Shown: positions 24,555-37,367 of the stretch, in pieces | Numbering within the stretch: position 1 is the first letter of the stretch | Layout of the letters: each line of letters starts with the position of its first letter | NCBI GenBank assembly: GCA_015501075.1 | Contig: JADNYJ010000254.1 | Location: 1-49,843, forward strand | Source: Gymnopilus junonius | Taxonomy: Eukaryota; Basidiomycota; Agaricomycetes; Agaricales; Galerinaceae | Reading direction: 5' to 3' | Length of the DNA stretch: 49,843 bases | The notes under the pieces: model-generated | Seen by the model: only the letters and a program-made list of their open reading frames with translations | The model's database searches: none | What the model was told of the DNA's origin: nothing | Made by a program: the position numbers and the translations under genes

Positions 24555-27500
24555 AGTGTTTGGGTTTGAATTGCTTATGGTGGGGAATAAGTCTTCTAAT
24601 CTGCGTGATCTGTTCTGTTCTGAGTTTCATGCTGATGTTTTTGATTTTTAGGCTCTCGCCTCACTGCTGGGCACTTTTTCCTCAGACCCCAACATTTTGA
24701 AATTCTTTCGATGCTCTCTAGATGCTCTTTTCTGGTCGACAAAAATTTTTTGCTGGGTTTTCTTGGACGCTTTCGGCTCTCTTGTATTCTGCTGATGCTT
24801 GGTTTCACCTTTTTCTGGGCAAGATTCAGGACACTGCTTTTCTGATGCCTGGAGAAAAACTCCGTGACTGGAGATGGAGCTTCTGTGATAATAATGCTTC
24901 TCAATTAGGACTTCCGACACGATTCTGCTTCTGCTCTTCGCTTCTCCAACTGCTCACTATATTCTTATTCTTATCGTTGTTAACTGCTTTGCAACTCACT
25001 TCGTTCTCGCTTGCCGCCTTTGCTTTCGTCGCTGTACTCCGCCTTTGCTCTCGACCCTTTTGGCACCACTAGAGTATGTTATCCGCTATCAACGTAGCTA
25101 CGTAATATTTGCACTCACGACTTTATGACGATTCTATGACTATAAACATTTCACCCTTGGCTCCATGTTGCTAGTCGACCGTGATCGACTAATCCTCACC
25201 CTGGTGCGAGGTCCGGTAAGAATAAACTCTCGTTCACAGTGGTAAATAATCATCATTTGAACTTCAGGCGAACATTGTCCCCTTGGTTGAATCCCTTTGC
25301 TGGCTAGTCAGAGGGATCTGGATTCGGAAAGGATCTTTCATCCGACTTCGTCGTGGAATTGATCTGATAAACTGCATCAAATGATGATAACCTGGGTATT
25401 ATAATCAGATCTGGACGGGCGTCTATCGCATGCGCTTAGATACCGGTATCCTTTTCAGGTTGTCTTGGGAGCTCGGGCTCATCGTCTACTTAATACTTTG
25501 ATTAATGGTCATAATAAGACTCTTTTTGGTCTGCAGCGGATATTTCTTTAAATGTCGACCAATGGGCCTCTGACTGATTCATATTATCATATTATGAATC
25601 CAGAAGTATGGCTTATACCTCAGCGCATTAATATTTTGCAGACCTACGTTAGCTGCTTCATACAAGCTATGCTATCTGGTAGATGATTACCGATTTGTCA
25701 GTCATTGTCTATATTCTTGCAAGGCCAGTAAGTTAATGCATTTCGATTTTTGTGTCCAATATCCAGAACCTATTGTGGTTAATATCGATAATTACTTGTC
25801 ACACTTGTATATCTAGTCCGAGTCTTTCGCCCTCTCACCGACCTCCATCGGAGGCTCCGGAAATGCTCCAGAAGAGCCCTGTCACATCTTTAGACCATTT
25901 CTGGATAGTTTCCAGATCCTTTCCAGATCGCAACTTTTAACTTGGTCGTGAATGAGCTGTTGCCAAGCTATCTGGCGCACGAATACCTGGCACTCTGTCA
26001 TGGTCGCCTCCATCAAAGAGGATTTACCTCATCTGCCAGCTCCTCAAGCATCGAAGTCGCGACCGAAGATTAATTTTCTGAGGACGTAATAAGAGGGAGG
26101 TAGTCCGAAGCTTGCGTATCTGCTAGACCCACACGATTCCACAATTTTCATTGATACCTCCAAATTCATTTGGCCGAAAACAAAAAGCATGATGATACTG
26201 CATATATACGCACCACGGCAGTAGGCATGTGAGTACGACTGAATTGACTCTTCTCCAGTAAGAAACTAGCAGGTGACAGACTGATGATCTTTCCAATCCA
26301 ACCCAAAGACTCCTTACGTTCAGGTGTTTTTCCAAGAAAGGTATTTGGGCCCTGACTCTTATCCCCGTGCGTCATCTCTGGGATAGATGACAAAAGGGAT
26401 GCACACCCTCGTAAGTCTCTCGTATGTTATAGGATTTTTTTCCCAGTCCAAGACACGCTAGCCTCCAGGAGTTATTTGCTGTGTTCGATATTTCAAACGA
26501 AAGCCAAGGTCCGGAAAGGTAAAGCAGACTTGCAAGCCTACACAAACTCAACATCCCAGGTATTGACTAAGTCAAATCTCTCACATCCAGAGCCTCGTGG
26601 AAAACCATGAGATGTCATGAAAATCTTGGGTAAGTTTGGTGACGCCGAGAGCGAGCAAATACCAGTTTAGATGGAGAAAGAGTACGTGAACTTGGCTGGT
26701 CTAAACCCTGTTGACCCGCTTCAAGAATGTCCCTAGAAATTTTCGGCCAGAATGTTCTGGTGCAGAACAAGACTAAAATTCTAGCTATGTAGTTTTGATT
26801 AAATCAGAAAATAGAGGATGATCATGCGGATTATACCATTTACCGAATGGCATGGCATAAAGACATACATATCATTTTAATTTCAATCGTCTCCGGAGAA
26901 ATTTCGGCAACTCTATCCAGTCCTCCAGAAGAGGAGAAGACCTATCATCCTACCAGTTATGGCAAGATGACGAGGCGCAGGTGGGTACCGCGGAATCATT
27001 TTTAGTGTTTCAGGGTTGGCCACATGAGATAGCCCAAAGCCCAAAGCTGTTATACTTTCCCAGCTCTCTCCGAGATGCCTAATTGATCTTTTGGGTTGAG
27101 TGGTGCCCGTTTTCGGTGGATGAATTGAATGGAGATGGTAGATAGTGATACGTCCGTAGTTTGCCTCCGCCGACATTCCATGTCTTTGGGCCCTGCCAAT
27201 GACAATGACTGAGAAAATCTATTGTATTAACGTCACGATTCTGCTCAGTTCCTGGCTTAATTTATGAAAAAAAAAAATAACGGCTCACGAAACATCATGG
27301 CGTTGAGTCCGACAACGTCGTACCGCCAGGAAGGCTCACACGCGAGAGGTAAATCTAACGAGCGGCCGTCGGCCAGGAACGTAAAGCTAGCCCGTCCAGA
27401 TCTCCATAATTACTGGCCGGCAGGCATCCTCACCCCATGATTGGGCACGAAGACCTCCCACCAATGATAGAAGATGACGGACTGGCCAGAAGGTGTTAGA

Positions 27501-30500
27501 CTGCCAAAATGTGTAAAGCCAAACAGGACGGGAGTAATAGAAAAACATCAGCCCGAAGAACGGATTTTGGTGCATACGCAACTCGGGCAGTCGGCCTTGC
27601 GGGCATTTCTTTGTGATTGATCAATGAAATTTGTGTCAAGGACGAAAAAGCGCAACAGGGATGGAAGATTTCAAAGACAAGTAGCGCAAGTTACAAAGAG
27701 TTGGTGGGCTAGAAAAATCTTGCATGGGCAGATGTCAGATACAGCAAGTATGCCTGATGGCATCATTGTTGAATTTCTCAACAAGCTGCGGCTGCGGCTG
27801 CTTGAGCGAAGAACCGGAAGTTAATTTGCACCAGATGAGTCCAGAGAGTCAGACGGAGAGCACGATCGCCGAACCACTTGTGTACAAAGACTTGGAATTT
27901 AAAGGGATAAAAAGATTGAAGACTACATATTCTGTGCAAGCGGATAGCATAAGCCCCTATTAACTGGTTGCAAAACTGACCCGCTGATATCCATACGGGG
28001 TCCAGTTCTCAGAGAGTGAATATAGCCGGAAGACACCAGATTATCCAAGATGGTAGAAGGAGAGCAAGAGAGCAGTCCTGATTACGGTAATTATCACATT
28101 GGTCCGGATATAGCCAGCGTCACGGAACTGGGTTAAAAGTTCTCAGTATTTTGATGCCCGTGGATCCCTTGCAACGCAACTTGAATTCTAGTTACAGATT
28201 GTAGATTCGAAGGCAGACTCTTTACAGATACAAAGACTAAAAGGGGCTCAGGAAGTGAGGGAGGACACCCCCAAAAGTCAATCATATTTGATGATCACAC
28301 AGGTGATACCGCCCGCTCCTATTACTGCTCAGAGTCGGACGATCGACTCAGCTAGTGAAGCTTAGACTCTATCAGAGCACAAGGCATCGCATTGAATAGA
28401 AATGCGCTGATCCATGAAAAATGATTGTATGAAAATAGCCTCTTTTTCTTGTTACGAATGGACATACTAGACTTAGTACAACCTACGGCGAATTCCATTC
28501 TAATCTAGTCAAGACTCAACGGTTTCAAAATCCCGCTGCCTCATTTCTACCTCTTTTCGGGACTGTCGATTTTGCGGATCGCAGTTTGACTTACTTGGCC
28601 CTCTAGAAACTAGAGCATCAAACAATTTTAAACGAATCCGGCGGTAAATCTGCACTTTGGAAACTTCGCCTCGTCTTCTACTACTATGTAGTCAGAATGA
28701 TAATTTACCGCACTGTCAGAACCTAATGCTTTTTCGAGCGGATTTTAGTCGAGGAACTCTAAATAATCATCTCATGTAGTACTGGTATTCAAAAAGGACT
28801 CACGGCAAACTTACGGTCATTTTTTGTTTTACAGGACTATGGTGGATTAGCCTCCATCCTGAAAAACCGGATTTCGGGGAAGCAAGAGAGACGGTTGCTT
28901 CTAAAAGTACACCTTCATACGTCCTGGTGCGCATGACTTGTATGCATGCCAGGTACAATACAGAGGCATCTGCACAAGGAGGGAATTATCATGGATACAT
29001 ACATACATCCTTCCTTCCACAACACTCGGGGCCGCTTTCCAGAGAGTCAAATTTAGGAACAAAATCGGCTCCAGAAAAAATGTAGAGTGTTCGCAGATAC
29101 GAATGTCTTCGACCATAGTCTAAGATAAACCAACAATCAGAACCTTTTAAAAGGATAAAAAAACTGTTCAAGATCCGAAACGAAGCCAGCGTGTAGAAAG
29201 GAATTGGAATGTACGAACAGAAGATCTGACAGATTAGTCAAAACGGCGTTTACGGGCCAGGTAGACAAGTTGATTTATCGCTTTGCACCAGGACAACCAT
29301 GGGAACCACAAAAAATTGTCATCAGTTACAAAGTGAAAGAGAAGGGGGCAGAGGCAGTAGCTTACTATTTCTGCTTTATAGATTGAGATGAAAATTCTAA
29401 GATTGACATCCTCATTCAAGAATGTTGCAATCCAACATTCAAAACACTCGGTAAGCGAACCTGCAGTGCAACAAAGAGGCGGAGTATCATTTTAAGTGCC
29501 TATGCCCAGCGACGCCGAAGATGCAAGTAGACCAGCGTGTTGGATATACCGCAGACTTCGGAAATTGAGCCATTAGAAATCTATGACCAGAGAGAATCAC
29601 AAGCGAGATCGGGCTTATCCTTGAGTCGAACACCGACGGCCGGGAGGAGAGTAAAAGTTTTAGGTGTAGCTATGGTGGTTGCTGGAAGCGAAGTCGTAAG
29701 GAAGAGATGATTCTCTTCCTTACGAATCATGTAAGCCCAAGTATCTCAAGTTATTTTGATTGCTACACCTTGACGATACTCTATTCGGAAAGAAGCAACT
29801 AAGTAGATCAATACAAACGAATTCATACGAACCCGAGTTGGGATTTAAGTTAAGCGAAGGCGGAGGAGGCTAAGGAACCTGCAAACGACGCGACTTGCTT
29901 GGAAGTCAAATTGGAGAGTCGAAGGGAGAGATTTGGTCACCTGACCGTGTTCGTCGCTCCGGCATCGTGTTCTGAACGCGGGACCGCCGTAGCATTTGCC
30001 AGGACTGGAAGGATGGAGCCTTTGGAATTTGTAAGTCGGAAAGACACAGCTTTACATAGTCAAGAAAGACAAACGAAAGGAGTATATCGGAGCAGGTGTT
30101 TTGCCTCTTAGCCGTTGGGGACCCTGGAAAGGAGAAGAAAGACCAGGAGACAAGGTGACTCGTACTAATCGTTCAAGTTGGGTCTTGGTCCCAAAGACGA
30201 AAGGAAAGGCTGGGTGTACATTGAGATCTGGAATGGCGAATGCTAACACTAGCAGATGGATATCTCGAGGATAATCCAAAGATAAGATTACAACGGAAAC
30301 TAAAACAAGCGAACCTGAGAGCCCCGCATTAAATTGCACAGAAAATTACAAGGGATGAAGGAGGGTGAAGCGGTTGTTCCGAGAATGCGGTAGAATAGAA
30401 AGCGATGGACAGATAGTTGAATGAAGGTATCCAAAGGCCCAAGAAGTAGATATGCAAAATATTGCGATCTCCCATCTGGGAATAGAAAGAAAGGAAGAAC

Positions 30501-30550
30501 AATACAAAAACCAAGAAACCAGGCGTCTGACGTATTCAAAGGATCCGAAG
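24555..30550. other. Six-kilobase stretch without a credible gene
   Basis: Open frames here are all short (under about 120 codons), intronless and without motifs. Composition is AT-leaning and unremarkable. C/T-rich sequence follows the preceding stop (24660-25070). I looked for long terminal repeats, transposase or polymerase motifs and tRNA-like folds and found none. The only clear structure is the hairpin at 29694-29725. The stretch could be an old decayed mobile element, a long non-coding RNA locus or regulatory DNA. Confidence 0.4.
29694..29725. repeat. Perfect 13-bp hairpin with 6-nt loop
   Basis: TCGTAAGGAAGAG at 29694-29706 is followed by the loop ATGATT and then the exact reverse complement at 29713-29725. 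It is isolated in a gene-free region. Helitron ends also carry hairpins, but no CTRR terminus follows at the expected distance on either strand. Confidence 0.75.
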
Positions 30551-31116
30551 CTATAGATGAGTGATGGCTTTAGAATCCAGTGGCATTCCTAGGCGTAAAT
30601 AAAGGTGATGAGCTTTGAATCAGAGTTTCAAGAAATAATTTCGAACCTGAAGGATCGATGCCATTGCGTGCAAGAATGCGGTTCTGCCTGATCAATCTGG
30701 CTTGGTCAAAGCTAGAAGAATGGTCAACATGAAGGTGTCCACTAAAGTCACAAATCCTAAGCTTACTTGACACGCTCGCGCCTCATGATTTCCAGCACTT
30801 CCTGAGTACCCGACTCATCCAAACCCAAACGAGAATCCCCGTCCCGAACATTAGCCTCGATGTCAAATTGATCAGAGGTCAATCCACGGCTGATTTGGTC
30901 GGAGAAGGTGGCAACGGGGGTGTAATGGTTGAGCTTGGGGAACATGGTCTTTACACGTTCAGGAAGATGGGGCGTAATGAAAGCCCGATAGCGGTATGTC
31001 ACTGCCAGGCGTTCAACAAAGATTTTGCAAGTTCACAAGCAATTCACAAGGAAAGAAAAGGACTTACACATGACCAGCAAGGACAAGAAAGCCACCAGGG
31101 AGAGATAGAACAACAT
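30551..31116 (-). CDS. UPF0357/DUF2015 family protein
   Basis: Four exons (31116-31068, 31001-30767, 30711-30647, 30588-30551) total 387 nt, giving 128 aa, the family's usual size. The start MLFYLSLVAFLSLLVM is a single hydrophobic signal-anchor or signal peptide. The conserved body carries TPHLPERVKT, FSDQISRGLTS.QFD.EANV, GD.R.GLDE.G..EV.EIMRRERV and the C-terminal FDQARLIRQNRILARNGIDPSG. As I recall, this is the fungal DUF2015 (UPF0357) family, present in yeasts as well, without an assigned biochemical role. It is probably a small membrane-anchored protein of the secretory pathway. It shares a 348-bp divergent promoter with the Smr-domain gene. Splicing is exact and no frame repair is needed. 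The gene is easily overlooked because of its short exons. Confidence 0.85.
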
Positions 31117-31464
31117 ACTATCGATTTGGAGGGTGGTCCTTATATGTGGAATAACAAATGAGTTGCCTTGGTTGCTGCACGGAAGCGTTAGGCTTCTGAT
31201 GACACCGCTTCCCCGTTTAATGGGCTCACGTGCTCCGGCAAATTATCTCGTTATTGTCATCTCCGACAATCTACTGCAATTTGCTCATCATCCGTCATTT
31301 CAGCAAAGTTATAAAGGGGAGTCATGGATTTATAAGACTCAGAAACCCCTCTTTTGCATCTCTTTATAAAACTATATGTTCTCTTCGTTGACTCACGATT
31401 TTTCATCTGCTTCTTCAACCCAAATTATATCTTTTTTGACACGGCAACCATTTTCTTCGCGAAT
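31117..31464. promoter_or_regulatory. Divergent promoter between DUF2015 and the CUE/Smr gene
   Basis: The 348 bp between start codons contain a TATA-like TTATAAAG at 31308-31315 oriented for the plus gene, roughly 150 bp from its ATG. There is no coding sequence. Confidence 0.4.
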
Positions 31465-33704
31465 ATGGACAAAACAGCGGCAAGGACGACCTTATTCGAT
31501 TCTCTCGAGGTATTTCCCATCCATCGGCTCGATGGATCAACCCGCAGAAGGCCCTTGTTCTGACTACATCTTTGGTAGAAAGAATTCTGCCCCACACTCG
31601 ATTCATCGCTGATAGCGGCGCTACTTGTCGAGATTGAATCAGACATCTCAGGGGACGCAGTGACACCTACCCAAGATCAAATCGAGTTTCTACGGACGAC
31701 CCTTCGTGAATTATCTTTACAAGCGGAGGAGTCGCAGCAATCAGAACTGTCCGATGTGCAGCTTACATCACAATTTGAAGAAACCATATCAAGTTGGACC
31801 ACACCGGACAATGGATTCGAAACAAATGGCACGGGGAGTTCGCTCTCCTCTATCTCCTCATTGCAGTCGTTTGGTTCCCCATTGGGATTTCTACAAGCTG
31901 CTTTGCCGGATATTCCGACCAGGACATTAGCGCAGGCCCTTGAGGACGCCGGAGAGGATGTCGATATGTGGGGCATCATCGCCAATATCCTTACGGAGGA
32001 GTCCATCCGAGAGATGGAGGAACGGGGTATAGAAGGACTAGAAGAAGAAGAAGAATATCTTAAAGGCATCGAAATCACTGGTGACTGGGAAACGGTCGAC
32101 AAAAGGAAGAAGACTCCCGGCAAGGCTCCCAAGAAAAAGGCTCAACCCCGTCCCAAGAAAGTCGCCTTGGCTGATATTCGACAACAGCATCACGTTATAC
32201 AACCCAGTTTGAGGAAGAACGGAACATCTGGTGCAGCCGATCCATGGACCCAAATTGCATCACTCTCAGACCATCTTGCTACTTTACTGTCGCCACACCC
32301 GCCTTCTGTCTTCCAGTCCTTTTTTCATTCTCCTCAATACGCCACATCGTACGACGCGCTACGCGCTGCTCTTACTTCGCTTTCCAAAGGAAAGGACGAG
32401 TCAGATGAACATGTTGCAGTTCTATATAATCTCCTAGACGTCATCATGCCCGAATATGAAGATAGCGACGTTGAACAACGGGCACGCCTTATTTCGGACA
32501 TCGAACTCTCCGTGCTGGTTACCGAAGGAAAAGGAGACGAGTCTCTGGACCTCATCAATCTCCTGCGTGAATTGGATTCGAATTCCGATATAGGATTGTA
32601 CCATCTCCAACCCCCAGAGCCTTCTAAGCCTACGAAAGGATCTCCTATTAAGCAGGTAACAGTAAAACACCCACTCCCTTCTGCTCCACCTCCCATCGAA
32701 CCTCCTCCGCCTTGGAAGGTCAAACAAAAACCTCCAGCCTCACCGACGACCAGGAACAAGCCAAGTCCTTACCAATGGCAAATAGTACCTCAGCGCAAAC
32801 ACCCCGATCGGGGCCCTCACCCCCTTGCACCTTACATCCCTGCTTATTCAAAGGACGTTAATGGGATGAAGACTCCTCGTAGCAATGGAAAGGGGACCAA
32901 AGCTGCTGGAAACGGAGACGCATCTGGGTTACACTTTTATTCAGTCGAGTTCCGAAGAAGGATGACGGAGACGATGCGCAGGAGGGATGAGGCGCTGAGA
33001 GAAGCTGCCAGGATGTGGCAAAGGGGGAATTCGAAAAGTCGGGGTGGGGAGATTGCTTTTTATTTTGCTGAGAGGGTCAGTAGCATTTTTTCCTTTTCTT
33101 GCTCCCAACATTCTAGTTGCTTACTTCTTTTTTCTCAAAAAAATCTACAGGCAAGAGAGTTCCAGGAACTTGCTCGTCAAGAGGCACTGAATGCAGCTCG
33201 TGTCATGGTCCAAGAAAAGAGGTCCATTCTAATTCATTCATTTAATGCGTTATGGAAGCTGAGGACAAAATTTTTTAGAATAAATTCTCAAAAACATGAT
33301 ACTATCGACCTTCATGGCACCACTGTCGCTGAAGCACTGGTCATTGTCAAAGAGATTATCAAGGATGAATCGTCTGCCATTAACAATGGTTAGCCCCAAT
33401 TTTTTTACTGGTCTGGCTACCTTTATTAACTAAAGGATTGTCTTCTTGCTCTACTCCCCTTTACTCTGTCATCTTCCTATTTCTGATGATGGCTTGTTCG
33501 TTTCTCCTTGGGAACCTGCTGCCTTGCCTCTCGATCGTGTCTATCTTGAAAGGGAAACCCCTGAAGATCATTACCGGTCGTGGATCGCATTCTCAAGGAC
33601 AAATAAGCATCCTAAAACCTGCTATACGAAAGGCCCTCGTCGAAGACGGTTGGGTTGTCGGGTCTTGGGATGCTGGGTTGATTGTTCACCATAAACGGAC
33701 ATGA
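31465..33704 (+). CDS. CUE- and Smr-domain nuclease, Cue2/N4BP2-like (no-go mRNA decay)
   Basis: Five exons (31465-31509, 31579-33075, 33151-33221, 33279-33388, 33553-33704) total 1,875 nt, giving 624 aa. A CUE-like helical domain occurs at about residues 115-160 (FLQAALPDIPTRTLAQAL...). A Lys/Pro-rich linker and a middle helical region follow. Next is a basic helix before the Smr domain (FRRRMTETMRRRDEALREA). The Smr domain starts with DLHG (about 548-551) and ends with KIITGRGSHS (about 579-588) and a final EDGW...GLIV strand. The DxH and GRG signatures are those of Smr endonucleases. In yeast Cue2 the CUE domains bind ubiquitinated stalled ribosomes and Smr cuts the mRNA in the A site. The domain order here supports the same role by family inference. 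The last intron (33389-33552) is unusually long for this window but gives a seamless Smr domain. Confidence 0.88.
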
Positions 33705-34446
33705 TAGACTTTCTTCCACTTTCACAACCACACCCATATGTGCTCGCGATTTCTCCGTCTTTCTCTTCATTTCCCGATGTTATGGAACTGCGTCATTCAT
33801 CACCGCATCTCGGAATTCGAGTCGTCTGCATCTGTTACCCACGACCACCTATCTGCCCTTGACAGCGAATCTTCCACCCCTTGTCCCTGCCCCATATCCG
33901 GCTACGTATGGAGTCACTCAGAGGATCAGAGTACACGGCCGTTTAATCTCCACTTGGTTTTGTTTTTTTTGTTGGCCTCTTCGCTTGGCTTTCGCGAAAG
34001 CCAGCCGTTTTCAGTGATACACTTGTATGTACACATCACATTCGACTTCGTTAGTCTGGACACATCTAGATCCGTTTCATCTGGAGTCGTCTTGTTGGAT
34101 AGCTTGCTTTTGTTTTATTTCTTGTTGCACTGTGCTGTTTCCACTTGGTGGTATAATCTAATTTGTGTACTGTATCTAACTAAGGTTTCGTTTGTATCGA
34201 TTTAGGTTCTTGCGATGTACTTAGGTTTCTGTACTATCTTTGTTTTCTTGACATGTAGCGCTATAGCGAGCCTGTTTTTCTATATCGTACACGTATCTCA
34301 TAGCTGTCATGTGTCCCAGACACACATTTATAACATTTGACCTTGATTGCAGCGAAAATAGCAGAAGCAAGTCAATTATAGGAATGAGTCTGAGAGGAAA
34401 GATCAAAATGTAACTAATTCTACAGTATAATGCCTTTGTATGGGTT
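33705..34446. other. Convergent 3' region of the Smr and Grx5 genes
   Basis: A T-rich, poorly structured 742-bp stretch between two stop codons. Open frames (for example 33738-34205 plus) are rich in Phe/Leu/Ser and look like by-products of pyrimidine-rich UTR. No RNA gene is recognised. Confidence 0.4.
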
Positions 34447-35163
34447 TTACGCAGTCGCCTTCTCCGCTGTCGACTCTGCTTCAATTTTTGGAATGACCCC
34501 GTTGTTCTCTAATAGGGTTTCAAGTTCGCCGGATTGGTGCACTGCGGAGAAAAAAAAATCAGTAATGCATTCATATTGTAGGCAGGCAGGAGGCAGCAAG
34601 GCTGACTGAGAACTTGAAACTTACTTCCAATTAGGATGTCGCATCCACCAACAAATTCCCCATTGACGTATACCTGAGGGATGGTCGGCCATTCACTACG
34701 TCACCCAGTCATAAATTTAAATGAAGGCACAAAACAAAGCAGCTCATTAGCTAGATGCAGCTTTGCAAAAATGTAAGTGGAGGAACGCACGAAAATTCCT
34801 TAATTCCATTCCTCAGCTCTTGGTCTGCAAGGACATTGTAAGTCTGCAATTTCTCAGGTGGCACGCCATGTAGGTCAAGAATCTGCACCACCGCACGCGA
34901 GAACCCGCACTGAGGTTCCGCAGGTGTCCCTTTCATAAAAAGGACGACAGGGTTGGCTTTAACTGCGGTTTGTATCCTCGACCGCGCCTCGTCTGACAGG
35001 TATCTGTAAGCCGTTAATCTGCTTTTCAGCAGTGTGGAAGGCGCGGAGCGGTGAAGAACGTTTATCTGGGTAAAAAGACACGGAGATTTAGCCCCAAAGA
35101 AATCCAAAAAACAAATAATAAAATTCATGGACGCACAGAGGAGCGAAGAGATGTCCTGAACAT
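34447..35163 (-). CDS. GRX5: Mitochondrial monothiol glutaredoxin (Grx5 type)
   Basis: Four exons (35163-35137, 35065-34791, 34695-34625, 34541-34447) total 468 nt, giving 155 aa. The first about 30 residues are Arg/Ser-rich and acid-free (MFRTSLRSS...), a mitochondrial presequence. The glutaredoxin fold is complete: VVLFMKGTP, the active site CGFS (residues 62-65), the [18 protein letters not shown] block with the cis-Pro loop and GG-C-D glutathione-binding residues, and [10 protein letters not shown]. The monothiol CGFS site identifies the class that hands [2Fe-2S] clusters from Isu1 to recipients in the matrix. The first exon is only 27 nt and its donor is GTGCGT. A short Glu/Ala-rich tail ends the protein. 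It is divergent from the dehydrogenase gene at 35394, 230 bp away. Confidence 0.95.
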
Positions 35164-35393
35164 GGTGGTGAACGTGAAGGATGTGAACGGATCGAAATAA
35201 GCACGACCTCGGCGACGGGTATTGCATGAGGTAAGGCAGAGCTGACGTAATTAAGTCACATGGTGTTACGCACTGGTGAACGTGATTGCGCGTTGGCCAA
35301 TAGGGTCTTTCCTTTTTACCATGTAACCGGGGCAGGGCACCGAGCTCAACGTTGAGCTACAACTTGTATCTGTGCCATTTCTTTTGAAAGAAC

Positions 35394-36287
35394 ATGAAGG
35401 TCGAAAAGCGGACGTTTGTAGTCTCAGGAGGGTGAGTTGCGAGGATTTCTCTGAGGGAGTTCGAACTGATTCGAATACAGCTCTTCAGGCCTTGGATTAG
35501 CAACAGTGCACGACCTCCTATCGCAAAAGGCATATGTCGCAATTCTCGACCGCTCACCTCCTCCAGAATCAGTGCTTTCTTCTCCGAATGTCAAGTTCTG
35601 GAAAATTGACATTACCATTCTCGATGAAATCGCATCGGCCGTCAACTCTACGGTTGAATGGGCTGTGAGCACCGCTGCACCTCTTGGAGGGGTAATAAAC
35701 TGTGCTGGTGTGGGTACTGCGTCCAAGATTATTGACTCGCATGGAAATCCGCACAGCTTGGATTTGTGGGATTTTACTCTCGCTGTCAACTTGACCGGGT
35801 CATTTAATTTAACGCGCTTGGTGCTCCAGCATCTGGTGAAGGTCGACCCAGAACCAGGAACCGATGGCGAACGAGGTATCGTCGTATTCGTCTCCAGTGC
35901 TGCTGCTGTCAGTGGCTCTTCTCTTCTTCCTCAAGATTTCTAGACTAATCTAGTACATTCCAACAGTACGAAGGCCAGCCAGGACAGACGGCATATTCAG
36001 CGACAAAGGGTGCTCTGCGCTCCATGACTCTACCAATGGCTCGTGACCTTTCAAGATACGCTGTCCGCGTTGTCACTGTTGCGCCTGGCGTTTTCGACAG
36101 CAGCATGACTGCTAATTTCCCAGTCAAAACACGCAAAAGCCTTGAGAATGAAGGTCTCGTGTTTCCAAAGAGGTTCGGACAGCCCTATGAATTTGCAAAG
36201 ACGGTGACGTGGATATTGGATTGTCCATATGTAAATGGAGAAACTATTAGGCTGAGTGGCGCAGGAAGACTGCCAGGGAAATTATAG
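35394..36287 (+). CDS. Short-chain dehydrogenase/reductase, HSD10-like
   Basis: Three exons (35394-35431, 35481-35907, 35967-36287) total 786 nt, giving 261 aa. The Rossmann motif SGGSSGLG (residues 11-18) spans the first intron. Further SDR features are an acidic residue after the second strand (LDRS, favouring NAD), NCAGV, the NLTGSFN helix, the VSSAAA serine region and the catalytic YSATK (about residue 165), followed by VAPGVFDSSM. Length and motif wording resemble type II 3-hydroxyacyl-CoA dehydrogenase (HSD10), a mitochondrial enzyme oxidising 3-hydroxyacyl-CoA with NAD, but no obvious presequence is present. Substrate therefore remains inferred. The gene shares an upstream region with Grx5. 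No frame repair is required. Confidence 0.88.
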
Positions 36288-37365
36288 GTGTCGGACCTAT
36301 TGAAACCTGACTGCCTTTTGTGTGGCATGGTGAATCTCTGGGCCTTTTAGAAGTTCAGTTGGCGTTTTGCTACTGGATCTTCGTACAACTCACTCGCAGA
36401 TTTTGTTAAATTTGATAGTAATCTCATTACGCGGAATAGCATTCCTCCGACCGAAATAATTAAAAGGTTTTGGTTGCGGTGGCTCGCTAAACCAAACATT
36501 TCCATTCTACCTTCGATACTTCATATGTCTGCGGCGATATCCTGGGCTTCCTCTGCCTCCGAATTGCCTTTCGTCTCTCCTACGTGCTGGGCAATGCGCT
36601 AGTTAAATGTTCTGTTTCTATTGCCTTCATCTCACGCGCCGAGTCCAACAAGGGTTGAGCAACGAGACAACGCAGTACCCAGGTCTCGCACATTGCGCCA
36701 CACTCCTTAATAAGGAGATTTGACCCACAATATCATCGGAATCTAGATAACATGGCCCTTCGGGCAAGCCTGGTCACGTGGTCAATTTTGAACAGTTCAA
36801 CAGAGAAGAGATAAGCAACAACATCTGCATATGCAAGTTTTTTCTAATAGGAATGATAATCACTATTCAATTATACATGCTAGTATATAAAATTACGGCG
36901 AGATGCATATATATAAAGAAAAATAGAGAAGAAGACCAGAAGTCAGAAAGATAAAGAGGTTAGAAACAGGAATTATGAAGACCATGATGTCTGTTGGGAA
37001 GAGGGCCATGTCATTGACCCAAAATGCATCTTAGAACATGAACGACACAGGATGTGTTTGATTCGTAAGTGGAAGCATCCTAAAATTCTGCTTAACAGAG
37101 GGATAAATTTGAGGAGAAGAATGGAACAATGAGAAATAATGTGGTGTGATCGGAAAACACTATTGATTGTAGAAAGAAATAACAGATAATTCTTTCACAG
37201 ATACAAATAGGAGGTTGACGGAAAGTAAACTACAAGGCAGAGTCTAAATATAGATCAATGCGGTCAGATTTATGAGCCGCTCATTTGCAAACTGAGTGTC
37301 AAACGATGTCTATCAGTCAACTTGTTCAGTTGGGAAGAGAGTTATGAAAAAATTGGAACAAAAAC
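36288..37365. other. Intergenic stretch before the MITE
   Basis: AT-rich from about 36820 onward, with no coding frame above 60 codons and no recognisable repeat pair apart from the MITE that begins at 37368. It holds the 3' UTR of the dehydrogenase gene. Confidence 0.4.
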
Positions 37366-37367
37366 TA

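Noticed and set aside
29694..29725. Helitron 3' end at the 13-bp hairpin
   Set aside because: No CTRR sequence follows at 8-12 nt on either strand and no Helitron coding sequence is near.
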